This document shows positions 6,741 through 14,303 of a DNA stretch of 16,567 nt, one piece after another. Both the position numbers and the translations under genes were made by a program. The stretch is from DAOTUB01 sp034437455 (GTDB taxonomy: Bacteria; Chloroflexota; Anaerolineae; B4-G1). Each line of letters begins with the position of its first letter. Position 1 is the first letter of the stretch. A model generated the notes under the pieces. The model saw only the letters and a program-made list of their open reading frames with translations, did not search any database and had not been told where the DNA came from. Where the stretch lies: the NCBI GenBank assembly GCA_034437455.1, contig DAOTUB010000367.1:1-16567 (forward strand), in the 5' to 3' direction.

Positions 6741-8717
6741 ATGTTGGAATTGAAAAAAGGCACCGATATCCTGACCGAGATTGGCGGGATCAATACCCTC
6801 GACGAGGCCAAAGCTTTGTTCGAGGCCCGATGTGACCCGGAGGATGTAGCCAAGTTGGCCAAGATCAAAAATGAGGAAGCGCTCTTGAAAATCGCGAACG
6901 CGATCTCGATGACGGATCCTGACGCGGTTTTTGTGAACACCGGGTCGGACGCGGACGTTCAACGGGTCACGGAGATGAGCATCGAAAAAGGCGAAGAACA
7001 ACCCCTGGCGATGAAAGACCACACGATTCACTTCGACCTGGCCCAGGAGCAGGCGCGGATCATCGATAGAACGTACTACATCGTGAACGAGGGCGAGAAA
7101 ACCAGCGTATTGGCCAAGAGCATTCTTCGGGACGAAGCGTACGACTATATCAAAACCCACATGACCGGCATCGCACGGGGGATGACGTTGCTCGTGGGTT
7201 TCTTCAGCCGGGGACCTATCGGCGCCAAGGCCGCGATTCCCGCACTGGAGATCACGACGTCTACCTACGTGATGCACTCGGCCAACATCCTGTACCGGCA
7301 CGTCTACGAGCAATTTGACGCCGAGGTCGAACGCGCGGGATTGTTCTTGAACAACGTCCACAGCGAAGGGCCAAATCGGACAGAGGATCTGCCGAACGCC
7401 CGGGTCTTTATGGACCGGAGTTGGCTGACGACGTTCTCCATGTTCTGCACCTATGCGGGCAACACGCTGCTGCTGAAGAAAGGGAACCATCGCTTTGCCG
7501 TTGACCTGGCGACCTATTACCGCAAGGAAGAGGAATTATCGGAGCACATGTTCATCACCGGCGTGACCGGTCCTGGCGGCCGGAAGACGTTCTGCGCCGG
7601 GGCGGCGCCCTCTGGATGCGGCAAGACCACGACCGCCATGGTGGGCACGGATTTCATCGGCGATGACCTGGCCCAGTTGTGGATCGCTGACGGAACGCTG
7701 CGAGCGATCAACCCGGAGAAGGGAATCTTTGGCATCGTCCGAGACGTAAACCGCGAGGGCGATCCCTACTTGATGAAAGCCCTGAGAGAAGAAGGCGCGG
7801 AGGTGATCTGGACGAACGTGCTGATTGACGAAAACAAAGTGCCGCACTGGGTCGGCAACCAAGAGGAACACCCCGAGAAAGGCTTCAACTTCCAGGGCGA
7901 GTGGTGGGAGGGCAAGACGGACGAGAACAGTGAACCGATCCCGCTTTCCAATCCGAATGCCCGATGCACGGTGGATAATACTTTCATCGGCAACTATAAC
8001 GAAACCGCGGCACAAGACCCACGCGGAGTGGAGGTCAAGGTGATCACGTACAGCGGGCGCGATAGCGACACCATGCCCCCGGTCCTGGTCGCCAAGAATC
8101 CCGACCAGGGCGTCGTCATCGGAGCCTCGGTGCTTTCGGCGGCCACGGCGACGGAGGTGGGAGCCAAGGGCGTCAGGCGCCAGCCCTGGGCGAACGAGCC
8201 TTTTATCCCCGGTCCGCTCGCCGACTATATGGATGCACAGTTTACGTTCTTTAACTCGGACAAGCTGAAGCAGAAACCCATCATGGCCGGGCTGAACTAT
8301 TTCCTGACGCACGAGGCCCGCGGCGGGGAAGGAAGTGGGCTGTTGGGCCAGAAGCGCGATGTGAAAGTATGGCTCGGCTGGCTCGAACTACGGGCGCACG
8401 GAGACGTCGAGGTGATTGAAACGCCGATCGGGTTTATTCCCAAGTATCAAGACCTCAAAGAGTTGTTCGACGAGATCGGCAAAGCGTATCCGAAGGAACT
8501 GTACGACAAGCAGTTTTCCTTCTACGTGGACAACATCCTGGCGCGGATCGATCTACAGGAAGCGGCGTACAGGAAGGAGGAGAATATCCCGGCCCGGCTG
8601 TTTGAAATCTATGCCGAGCAACGTAAAGGCCTGGAGGCGCTGAAAGAGAAATACGCGCCGGTTGTCTCGGTCGAGCAGCTCATCGAGGCTGCTGAACAAG
8701 GAGTCGGGTCCTCGTGA
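6741..8717 (+). CDS. pckG: Phosphoenolpyruvate carboxykinase, GTP-type family
   Basis: 658 residues from ATG 6741, chosen for AAGGAG at 6729-6734. An earlier in-frame start would run back into the toxin gene. It interconverts oxaloacetate and PEP with GTP/GDP. Family features are the substrate-binding region FFSRGPIGAKAAIPALEITT (about 154-173) followed by STYVMHSANILYRH, then EHMFITGVTGPGGRK, the P-loop PSGCGKT (290-296), the kinase-2 motif FIGDDLAQLW (305-314) and LRAINPEKGIFGI. The lysine-bearing segment LLLKKGNHRFAVDLA is also present. It is divergent: the usual P-loop is PSACGKTN, and typical members are roughly 600 to 620 residues, so this one has an extended N-terminus. The next gene overlaps its stop by 4 bases. 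With malic enzyme nearby it would balance PEP, pyruvate and C4 acids. Confidence 0.87.
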   Translation: MLELKKGTDILTEIGGINTLDEAKALFEARCDPEDVAKLAKIKNEEALLKIANAISMTDPDAVFVNTGSDADVQRVTEMSIEKGEEQPLAMKDHTIHFDLAQEQARIIDRTYYIVNEGEKTSVLAKSILRDEAYDYIKTHMTGIARGMTLLVGFFSRGPIGAKAAIPALEITTSTYVMHSANILYRHVYEQFDAEVERAGLFLNNVHSEGPNRTEDLPNARVFMDRSWLTTFSMFCTYAGNTLLLKKGNHRFAVDLATYYRKEEELSEHMFITGVTGPGGRKTFCAGAAPSGCGKTTTAMVGTDFIGDDLAQLWIADGTLRAINPEKGIFGIVRDVNREGDPYLMKALREEGAEVIWTNVLIDENKVPHWVGNQEEHPEKGFNFQGEWWEGKTDENSEPIPLSNPNARCTVDNTFIGNYNETAAQDPRGVEVKVITYSGRDSDTMPPVLVAKNPDQGVVIGASVLSAATATEVGAKGVRRQPWANEPFIPGPLADYMDAQFTFFNSDKLKQKPIMAGLNYFLTHEARGGEGSGLLGQKRDVKVWLGWLELRAHGDVEVIETPIGFIPKYQDLKELFDEIGKAYPKELYDKQFSFYVDNILARIDLQEAAYRKEENIPARLFEIYAEQRKGLEALKEKYAPVVSVEQLIEAAEQGVGSS

Positions 8718-9484
8718 GGGAAACCTTCAAAGGCATCATCTTTGACGTGGACGGGGTGCTCGAGTTCCAGGGCAGGGTCTATCCTGGCGCCGTCGAAACC
8801 GTCAACTGGCTCAAGGAGCACGACATCGTCGTCCGGCTCCTGACGAACAGCACGTTAAAGAGCCGCGCCTCTTGCGCAGAAAAGCTGCGCCAACGAGGGT
8901 TTCGGCTGTCTCCCAAAGAAGTGATCACGGCATCGTCTGCTACGGCGGCATATCTTGAGACGCTTAACCCGCGCTCCTGCTGGGTGATGCTGGAGAGAGA
9001 AGGACTTGACGAGTTCAAAAACTTTCCGCACGATACCGAGAACCCCGAGTACATCGTCGTGGGGGACAACCGCAGCCAGTTCGACTTTGATCATCTGAAC
9101 CAGGCCCTGAGGCTGCTGCAAAAGGGCACGAAACTGATCGGCATGCAGTCGGAACTGGTTGATTCGAGCATGGGCGAGTGCGAATTGAACGTCGGCTCGT
9201 GGGTGGAGTTGTTGGCACGAGCAGCGGGAGTAGAGGCAACCTACGTGGGAAAACCAAACTCGTACGCGTTCGAGTTGGCGCTGAGGACGATGGGGCTGGA
9301 CAAGAGCGACGTGGTCATGGTGGGCGACCGAGTGGCCTCTGATGTCGTAGGGGCAAGGAGGTTCGGGATCAAATCCATACTCCTGAGGACAGGCGAGTTC
9401 AGCGAGGAGGATTTGAACGATGAGATCGAGCCGGATTTCATCTTTGATTCTATACGAGACGTGTTGAAGGTGTTCCAATCCTGA
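8714..9484 (+). CDS. HAD-superfamily (subclass IIA, NagD-like) phosphatase
   Basis: 256 residues beginning at GTG 8714, which overlaps the PEP carboxykinase stop as GTGA; no better start exists. The HAD motifs are present in order: DVDGV with nucleophile D11 and acid D13, TNS at 44-46, K180 in GKPNSYAF, and GDRVASD with D205 and D210. The cap between motifs II and III (about 65-175) fits the IIA subclass, as in NagD, p-nitrophenyl phosphatase and LHPP-like proteins. It should hydrolyse a small phosphorylated metabolite. Four-base coupling to PEP carboxykinase and the malic enzyme 14 bases downstream suggest a job tied to the PEP/pyruvate node, such as removal of a damaged or side-product phosphometabolite. 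That is only inference from position. Confidence 0.85.
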   Translation: MRETFKGIIFDVDGVLEFQGRVYPGAVETVNWLKEHDIVVRLLTNSTLKSRASCAEKLRQRGFRLSPKEVITASSATAAYLETLNPRSCWVMLEREGLDEFKNFPHDTENPEYIVVGDNRSQFDFDHLNQALRLLQKGTKLIGMQSELVDSSMGECELNVGSWVELLARAAGVEATYVGKPNSYAFELALRTMGLDKSDVVMVGDRVASDVVGARRFGIKSILLRTGEFSEEDLNDEIEPDFIFDSIRDVLKVFQS

Positions 9485-9498
9485 GAAAAGGAGATACG

Positions 9499-10866
9499 AT
9501 GCCAGACACAGTTACCAAAGAGGAATTACTAGCCAAAGCCAAGAAGCCAGCCCAAGACGCCATGCGCATGCACCCTTTCTACCGGGGTAAAGTGCAGATC
9601 GCGCCCAAGTGCGCCATCCGCGGGCTGGACGATTTCGCCGTCTGGTACACGCCGGGCGTAGCCGCTCCTTGTCGCGCTATTCACGAGGACGAGAACCTGG
9701 CCTATGAATACACCAACAAGGGCAACACCGTCGCCATCGTCTCCGACGGCACGCGCGTGTTGGGACTGGGCGACATCGGCCCCGTCGCCGGGATGCCGGT
9801 GATGGAGGGAAAGGCACTGATCTTTAAGTATCTGGGCGGCGTGGACGCGGTCCCGATCTGCCTAGAGACCAAGGATCCCTACCGCATCATCCTCTCCGTC
9901 AAACTGATCCAGCCATCCTTCGGCGGGATCAACCTGGAGGACATCTCGCAGCCCAAGTGCTTTCGCGTGCTCGACATGCTGCGCACCGACCCCCAGGTCA
10001 AGATCCCAGTCTGGCACGACGACCAGCAGGGGACGGCCACCATCATCCTGGCCGGGGTGATCAACGCGCTGAAGGTGGTGGGCAAGCGGATGGCGGATGC
10101 GAAATTCGCCGTGATCGGCACCGGCTCGGCGAACGTTGCCACGCTCCGATTGCTGGTGGCCCACGGCGTCCCATTTGGCCACATCGTCGCCTGCGACAGC
10201 AAGGGCATCCTGCACCCGGAGCGAGAGGACATCGCACAGCGCAAGATCGAGTTTGTGGACAAGTGGCGCATCTGCCAGCAGAGCAACGCCGAGGGGCGGC
10301 GCGGCGGCTCTGCCGAGGCGATGCGCGGGGCCGACGTCTGCATCGCCGCCAGCCGGCCTGGTCCGGGCACGATCCTGCCAGAGTGGGTAAAGGGGATGGC
10401 TGAGGATGCCATCGTCTTTGCCTGCGCCAACCCCATCCCCGAGATCTGGCCCTGGGAAGCGAAAGAGGCCGGGGCGCGCGTCGTGGGCACGGGCCGCAGC
10501 GACTTTGCCAATCAGATCAACAACTCGCTGGTCTTTCCCGCCCTCTTCCGCGGCGTGCTGGACGTGCGAGCCACGACCATCACCGACGAGATGGCCATCG
10601 CCGCCGCCGAGGAGCTGGCTCGTTTCGCAGAGGAGCAAGGGCTGGATGGCGAACGGATCGTGCCGACGATGGATGACCTGGAGGTCTTTCCCCGCGAGGC
10701 GGCAGCCGTCGGTATCAAAGCGCAGGAGCAGGGAGTGGCCCGTCTCAGCCTGTCTCGCGACGAACTGCTCGACAAGGCCGAGCAGATGATCGGCCAGGCG
10801 CAGGATATGACCCGCTTCTTGATGGAAAAAGAGATCATCCCGCCGGTTCCGGCGGAGTGGTCGTAA
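9499..10866 (+). CDS. Malic enzyme, NAD(P)-dependent (oxaloacetate-decarboxylating)
   Basis: 455 residues. It decarboxylates malate oxidatively to pyruvate with NAD(P). The N-terminal domain has the catalytic Tyr at 50 (VWYTPGVAAPC), VSDGTRVLGLGDIGP (81-95) and the catalytic Lys at 105 in VMEGKALIFK. Metal-binding acids are E147-D148 (GGINLEDIS) and D174-D175 (VWHDDQQGTA). The NAD domain starts with VIGTGSANVA (205-214). ACANPIPEI and GRSDFANQINNSLVFPALF complete the family pattern. It lacks the C-terminal phosphotransacetylase-like domain of MaeB, giving the short prokaryotic form. ATG 9499 follows AAAAGGAGA. It is third in a run with pckG and the HAD gene and lies 14 bases from both neighbours when the best starts are used. 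Cofactor preference cannot be called safely. Confidence 0.93.
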   Translation: MPDTVTKEELLAKAKKPAQDAMRMHPFYRGKVQIAPKCAIRGLDDFAVWYTPGVAAPCRAIHEDENLAYEYTNKGNTVAIVSDGTRVLGLGDIGPVAGMPVMEGKALIFKYLGGVDAVPICLETKDPYRIILSVKLIQPSFGGINLEDISQPKCFRVLDMLRTDPQVKIPVWHDDQQGTATIILAGVINALKVVGKRMADAKFAVIGTGSANVATLRLLVAHGVPFGHIVACDSKGILHPEREDIAQRKIEFVDKWRICQQSNAEGRRGGSAEAMRGADVCIAASRPGPGTILPEWVKGMAEDAIVFACANPIPEIWPWEAKEAGARVVGTGRSDFANQINNSLVFPALFRGVLDVRATTITDEMAIAAAEELARFAEEQGLDGERIVPTMDDLEVFPREAAAVGIKAQEQGVARLSLSRDELLDKAEQMIGQAQDMTRFLMEKEIIPPVPAEWS

Positions 10867-10880
10867 AAGGGAGGAAAGCC

Positions 10881-11777
10881 ATGTATGATCTGATCATCAT
10901 CGGCGGCGGACCGGCCGGGTTGACGGCCGCTGCGACAGCCATCAACCAGAGACTAGAGGTGTTGATCGTCGCCGAACGTTGGGGCGGCCAGACCACCTAC
11001 GCCATGCAACTGGAGGACATGGAAGGACGGGAGACGATCACGGGCGAGACGTTGCTGGACGCTTTTCGCCGCCAGCTCGATTATCTCGACTTTGCGCGCG
11101 ATTTCGACACGGTAAACAAAGTCGCGCCCGTGGACGAGCACTTTGTCGTGCACACCGTCCGGGGCGATTGTTACGAGGGACGCACGCTGATCGTGGCGAC
11201 GGGCGCCAAGCCGCAACGACTAGATGTTCCAGGGGCAACCCGGTTGGCCGGTCGCGGCCTGAGTTACTCGGCGAACACGCACGCGGGCCTCTTCCTGGGC
11301 AAGGACGTGGCCGTGGTGGGGAACGGGAGGCGCGCTCAGTGGGCGGCTGCGAGTCTGGCGCGCAAGGCGCACCAGGTTTATCTACTGGCCCTCGAACCGC
11401 TGGTGACGACTCCCCTGGCCCACAAGCTTCCTCAGATGACAAACGTCGAGGTCGTAGAAGGCGCGAAGGTCCAGGAAATACGCGGCGGAGATTTCGTAGA
11501 GAGCATCGTGGCGACCATGCCCGACGGCGAGACGCGCGAGATGCCTGTCAAGGGCGTGTTTTTCAAGCTGACGCGCACCCCCAATTCTAAATTAGTGCGA
11601 GAATGGGTGGATTGTGACGACCGCGGCCACGTCATCGTAAACGTCTATTGCGCCACCAGTTGGCCGGGCGTGTTCGCCGCTGGCGACGTGACGCACGTTT
11701 CGGAGCAGGTACTGGTGCACATCGGCGAGGGGGCCAAGGCGGCCATCTCGGCGTACCATTACCTGCTGATGCGTTGA
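10881..11777 (+). CDS. Thioredoxin-reductase-like flavoprotein lacking the CxxC redox pair
   Basis: 298 residues from ATG 10881, preceded by GGGAGG. A GTG at 10857 is in frame but lies inside the malic enzyme gene. The fold is that of low-molecular-weight thioredoxin reductases: FAD motif IIGGGPAG (6-13), VATGAKP (105-111), the second nucleotide motif VAVVGNGRRA (143-152) and GVFAAGDVT near the end. Where thioredoxin reductase reads SYCATCDG, this protein reads SYSANTHAG (128-136), so both redox cysteines are gone (S130 and T133). The NAD(P) loop GNGRRA is also unlike the usual GGGDSA. It therefore should not reduce thioredoxin directly. It may be a ferredoxin- or flavodoxin-type NAD(P)H oxidoreductase, or act on an unknown partner. 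A MITE is inserted on its stop codon. Family is secure; function is not. Confidence 0.85.
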   Translation: MYDLIIIGGGPAGLTAAATAINQRLEVLIVAERWGGQTTYAMQLEDMEGRETITGETLLDAFRRQLDYLDFARDFDTVNKVAPVDEHFVVHTVRGDCYEGRTLIVATGAKPQRLDVPGATRLAGRGLSYSANTHAGLFLGKDVAVVGNGRRAQWAAASLARKAHQVYLLALEPLVTTPLAHKLPQMTNVEVVEGAKVQEIRGGDFVESIVATMPDGETREMPVKGVFFKLTRTPNSKLVREWVDCDDRGHVIVNVYCATSWPGVFAAGDVTHVSEQVLVHIGEGAKAAISAYHYLLMR

Positions 11778-11785
11778 TTGTAGGT

Positions 11786-11906
11786 CAGCAATTCCCGTTT
11801 TGTAGCCGCGCTTTCCATAGCGCGTGCATTTTGCCACATGAAGCATCCTTCGCGATATAGAAATCGCGGCTACAACTCTCGTTTTTTCCCATAATGGGAA
11901 TTGCTG
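11786..11906 (-). mobile_element. 121-bp MITE, copy B, with 9-bp target duplication
   Basis: Termini CAGCAATTCCC (11786-11796) and GGGAATTGCTG (11896-11906) are perfect inverted repeats. The flanks are an exact 9-bp direct repeat ATTGTAGGT at 11777-11785 and 11907-11915. The reverse complement of this copy aligns base for base with copy A (5834-5954) with 15 differences. The nested arms are 11800-11824 and 11851-11875, each again a self-hairpin. Insertion begins at the last base of the TGA stop of the flavoprotein gene, so the gene keeps its stop codon. No coding capacity was found and no transposase is nearby. Confidence 0.88.
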
Positions 11907-11917
11907 ATTGTAGGTAA

Positions 11918-11950
11918 AGGTGCAACGCACTTGATAAGTGCGTTGCACCT
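11918..11950. repeat. REP-like hairpin GTGCAACGCACTT, copy 1
   Basis: AGGTGCAACGCACTT (11918-11932) and AAGTGCGTTGCACCT (11936-11950) form a perfect 15-bp stem with a GAT loop. It ends 12 bases before the amidohydrolase ATG, right against the ribosome site GGGAGGGAAG. A closely similar hairpin is at 13582-13614. There is no T-run, so it is not a classic intrinsic terminator. Confidence 0.85.
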
Positions 11951-11962
11951 GGGAGGGAAGAT

Positions 11963-13150
11963 ATGCTAGCACGCGCTCGCAACATCGAAGAACAATTGGT
12001 CGCCTGGCGGCGGGACATCCACATGCATCCCGAACTCGGTTTCCAGGAGAAGCGCACCGGCGCCCGCATCGTGGAGGCGCTGGAGCCTCTGGGCTACCGG
12101 GTCCGCACCGGCGTGGGGCGCACCGGCGTAGTGGCAGAGCGGGGCGAAGGTTCCCCCATCGTCGCCATCCGCGCCGATATGGATGCGCTGCCCATCCAGG
12201 AGGCAAACGACGTACCCTACGCCTCGCAGACGCCCGGCGTGATGCACGCCTGCGGCCACGATTGCCACGTCGCCATCCTGCTGGGTGTGGCAACGTTGTT
12301 GGCCGAGGAGACGTTTCCCGTAGGGGCGGAGACCCCTACGGGACTATGTCCCGGCACGGTGCGCCTGCTCTTCCAGCCGTCCGAGGAGAAAACGGACGAC
12401 GAAGGGCTTAGCGGCGCGCCCCGCATGGTAGAGGACGGCGCGATGGAGGGCGTGGACGCAGTACTCGCCCTCCACGTGGACGCCAGTGCCCCCGTCGGCG
12501 ACGTTATGATGAGCGCCGGCCCCGCCTCGGCTGGGGCGGATGCGTTCCAGGTCGTCATTACCGGCAAGGGAGGGCACGGGGCCTACCCTCACAAGGTGGT
12601 GGATCCCATCTACATCGCCGGGCACGTCATCCTGGCGCTCAACGGCATCGTCTCGCGCCGCTTGCACCCCACCGCCGCCGGAGTGATCAGCCTCGGCTCG
12701 ATCCACGCCGGGCAGGCGAGCAACGTGATTCCAGAGCGGGTGGAGATGACGGGCACGATCCGCTACATGGAACCGGAGGTGCAGAAAACGCTCCACGAGG
12801 AGATCGAGCGGGCGCTGGAGGTGGCGCGGGCGTTGGGCGGCGAGTATACGCTCAACATTGACGTCGGCTACCCGCCGATGAACGACGACGCCAAGGTGGT
12901 AGACCTGCTGCGAAAAGTCGCCGGCGAATTGTTAGGGGTCGATCACATCCAGCCTGGCAAGCTGGAGATGGGCGCGGAGGACTTTGGATACTTTTTCGCC
13001 CTGGCTCCGGGGGCGATGTTCGGCCTGGGCTGTCGGATCGAAGGGGACGAGCGAAGGCATCACGACCCGCGCTTTGATGTGGACGAGCGCTGCTTGCCCA
13101 TCGGGGCGGCCATCCTGGCCGAGGCGGCGCTGCGGTGGCTGCGAAAATAA
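11963..13150 (+). CDS. M20-family amidohydrolase (N-acyl amino acid / IAA-conjugate hydrolase type)
   Basis: 395 residues, normal for the M20D group. It hydrolyses an N-acylated amino acid or a similar amide with two metal ions. Visible motifs are RRDIHMHPELGFQE (16-29), RADMDALPIQE (70-80), the metal ligands in HACGHDCHVA (C97 and H99), LFQPSEE (136-142, with catalytic/ligand E141-E142), ALHVDASAPVG with H166, and GAEDFGYFF near the end. ATG 11963 follows GGGAGGGAAG. Residues 119-127 (PVGAETPTG) are encoded by a palindrome and are extra compared with the usual spacing between LLAE and GTVR. The segment is probably a surface loop between structural elements, so activity may survive. The gene stands apart from the operon upstream: a MITE and a hairpin lie between. 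It ends 17 bases before a convergent gene. Confidence 0.92.
   Translation: MLARARNIEEQLVAWRRDIHMHPELGFQEKRTGARIVEALEPLGYRVRTGVGRTGVVAERGEGSPIVAIRADMDALPIQEANDVPYASQTPGVMHACGHDCHVAILLGVATLLAEETFPVGAETPTGLCPGTVRLLFQPSEEKTDDEGLSGAPRMVEDGAMEGVDAVLALHVDASAPVGDVMMSAGPASAGADAFQVVITGKGGHGAYPHKVVDPIYIAGHVILALNGIVSRRLHPTAAGVISLGSIHAGQASNVIPERVEMTGTIRYMEPEVQKTLHEEIERALEVARALGGEYTLNIDVGYPPMNDDAKVVDLLRKVAGELLGVDHIQPGKLEMGAEDFGYFFALAPGAMFGLGCRIEGDERRHHDPRFDVDERCLPIGAAILAEAALRWLRK
12316..12343. repeat. Palindromic insert inside the amidohydrolase gene
   Basis: TCCCGTAGGGG (12316-12326) and CCCCTACGGGA (12333-12343) form a perfect 11-bp stem with loop CGGAGA. The codons 12317-12343 add nine residues in frame and no stop. 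The sequence is unrelated to the other two repeat types here. It has the look of a dispersed palindrome that tolerates coding insertion. Confidence 0.75.
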
Positions 13151-13167
13151 CGTCGCTCTGGCGTAGA

Positions 13168-13572
13168 CTAACGCGCGCTGAGAGCGATGGCGATCACGGT
13201 CGCCGCCAGCGCCACCAGCACACCGCTCACAATCAAAGCGGCCACCGTCCGCTCCACCCGCTGTCGGAAGCGGCCCGTGGCCCACAGAAAGAGACCGACG
13301 GCCAAAACCGCGCCGCCCAACACACCTGTTGTGTAAGTGAGGGCGGTCGCCATCAGGGCCGGTAGATCCACCCGCACGATCAGCCGGTGGAATAGCGCCA
13401 CCGAAAAACGGCTTGCCAGAAAAGCGTAACCGGCGCCGACGATCAACCCGATCAGCGCCAGGGCGATCCCCTGAAGGCGTCCGCGTCCGTGTTCCAGCCA
13501 CATCGTCACCAATCCCAGCCCGATCAGCGCCAGGGCGAACGTGAGCACGACGATGGAGATGAACTCGATCAT
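13168..13572 (-). CDS. Small integral membrane protein of unknown function
   Basis: 134 residues from ATG 13572. An earlier in-frame ATG near 13617 was rejected because it would translate the hairpin repeat as MMCNALPKRVAPGLE. Four hydrophobic segments are visible, at about 2-24, 34-53, 72-97 and 108-132, separated by short basic stretches (EHGRGRLQ, RFRQRVERT), so a four-helix membrane protein is expected. I recognise no family motif and no catalytic residues. It is downstream of the uracil-DNA glycosylase on the same strand with about 48 bases between, most of it occupied by the GTGCAACGC hairpin; the ribosome site is weak (CTGGA). Its end faces the amidohydrolase gene. It is a plausible real gene because of the hydrophobic pattern and the intact frame, but no role can be given. 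Confidence 0.7.
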   Translation of the reverse strand: MIEFISIVVLTFALALIGLGLVTMWLEHGRGRLQGIALALIGLIVGAGYAFLASRFSVALFHRLIVRVDLPALMATALTYTTGVLGGAVLAVGLFLWATGRFRQRVERTVAALIVSGVLVALAATVIAIALSAR

Positions 13573-13581
13573 TTCAAGTCC

Positions 13582-13614
13582 AGGTGCAACGCGCTTGGGA
13601 AGTGCGTTGCACAT
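13582..13614. repeat. REP-like hairpin GTGCAACGCACTT, copy 2
   Basis: AGGTGCAACGCGCTT (13582-13596) and AAGTGCGTTGCACAT (13600-13614) pair around a GGG loop, with one G-T wobble and one mismatch. On the minus strand it lies between the UDG stop and the membrane-protein ATG, ending 9 bases before the start. Its GCGTTGCACCTGG end faces the start codon, as in copy 1. Confidence 0.85.
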
Positions 13615-13620
13615 CATGGC

Positions 13621-14223
13621 CTAGAATAGTTTCAACTGCTCCGCCTGGGGAGGGGGCGCAGACTCGGCGAGTTGTGCGACTTTTTCGATCAATTCTGGGA
13701 TGCGGCGTATATCCTCTTCGACGGTGCCGCGCAGACTGGGGCGGTGCAACGCCGCTGCGGGGTGATACATGGGATAATAGATGATCCCGCCGATCTTGCG
13801 CGGCTGCCCATGGATGTGTGAGATGCGAGCCTTGGGAAACGCTCGCGCCATTGAGAAGCGGCCCAACGTGACGATCAGTGTAGGCTGGATGAGTTCAATC
13901 TGCCGGTCGAGGAACGGCTTGCAGGCTTCGATCTCTTCGGGGAGTGGGTCGCGATTGCCCGGAGGGCGGCACTTGATGACATTGGCAATAAAGACTTGCT
14001 CGCGCGTCAAGCCGATGCTCTCCAACAATTCTTCCAGAAATTTACCCGATGCACCTACGAATGGGCGTCCCTGCTGATCTTCATGAAAGCCGGGTGCTTC
14101 GCCGATGAACATGATTGTGGCATGCTCCGGGCCTTCACCGGGCACGGCGTGGGTACGTCCTCGGTGCAGAAGGCACCGTGTACACTCCCTGATCTCCGCC
14201 TCCAACTTTTCCAACTCTGACAC
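13621..14223 (-). CDS. Type-4 (Fe-S) uracil-DNA glycosylase
   Basis: 200 residues, typical of family 4 uracil-DNA glycosylases, which remove uracil from DNA at the first step of base-excision repair. Motif A is GEAPG (41-45) and motif B is HPAAAL (154-159). The four 4Fe-4S ligands are C14, C17, C85 (KCRPPGNRDP) and C101. It starts at GTG (bases 14223-14221) after a GGGGGGAAG ribosome site; no ATG fits. A proline-rich linker (ESAPPPQAE) leads to the last five residues QLKLF, which resemble the bacterial sliding-clamp binding pentapeptide QL(S/D)LF. The promoter TTGGAC-18-TATAAT lies just upstream, so it can be transcribed apart from rimI. The name is secure; the clamp motif is an inference. 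Confidence 0.93.
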   Translation of the reverse strand: MSELEKLEAEIRECTRCLLHRGRTHAVPGEGPEHATIMFIGEAPGFHEDQQGRPFVGASGKFLEELLESIGLTREQVFIANVIKCRPPGNRDPLPEEIEACKPFLDRQIELIQPTLIVTLGRFSMARAFPKARISHIHGQPRKIGGIIYYPMYHPAAALHRPSLRGTVEEDIRRIPELIEKVAQLAESAPPPQAEQLKLF

Positions 14224-14263
14224 GCTTCCCCCCTGTATGAACTAGATATTTTTACGCATCACG

Positions 14264-14293
14264 ATTATAGTGTATCCCTTATTTTTTGTCCAA
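14264..14293 (-). promoter_or_regulatory. Promoter of the uracil-DNA glycosylase gene
   Basis: Read on the minus strand, TTGGAC (14293-14288), an 18-base spacer and TATAAT (14269-14264) lie between rimI and the UDG gene. The leader would be about 34 bases. The -10 is a perfect consensus. Confidence 0.7.
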
Positions 14294-14303
14294 TGCCTAT
14301 TCA

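Noticed and set aside
11786..11950. Direct or palindromic repeats as a CRISPR or riboswitch
   Set aside because: Only one MITE and one hairpin are present here, with no regular spacers and no conserved aptamer pattern.
12316..12343. The palindrome as a terminator inside the amidohydrolase gene
   Set aside because: No T-run follows, and the frame continues with intact M20 motifs.
13573..13617. Upstream ATG for the small membrane protein
   Set aside because: The extra 15 residues are a translation of the hairpin repeat, and the hydrophobic segment starts right at the later ATG.
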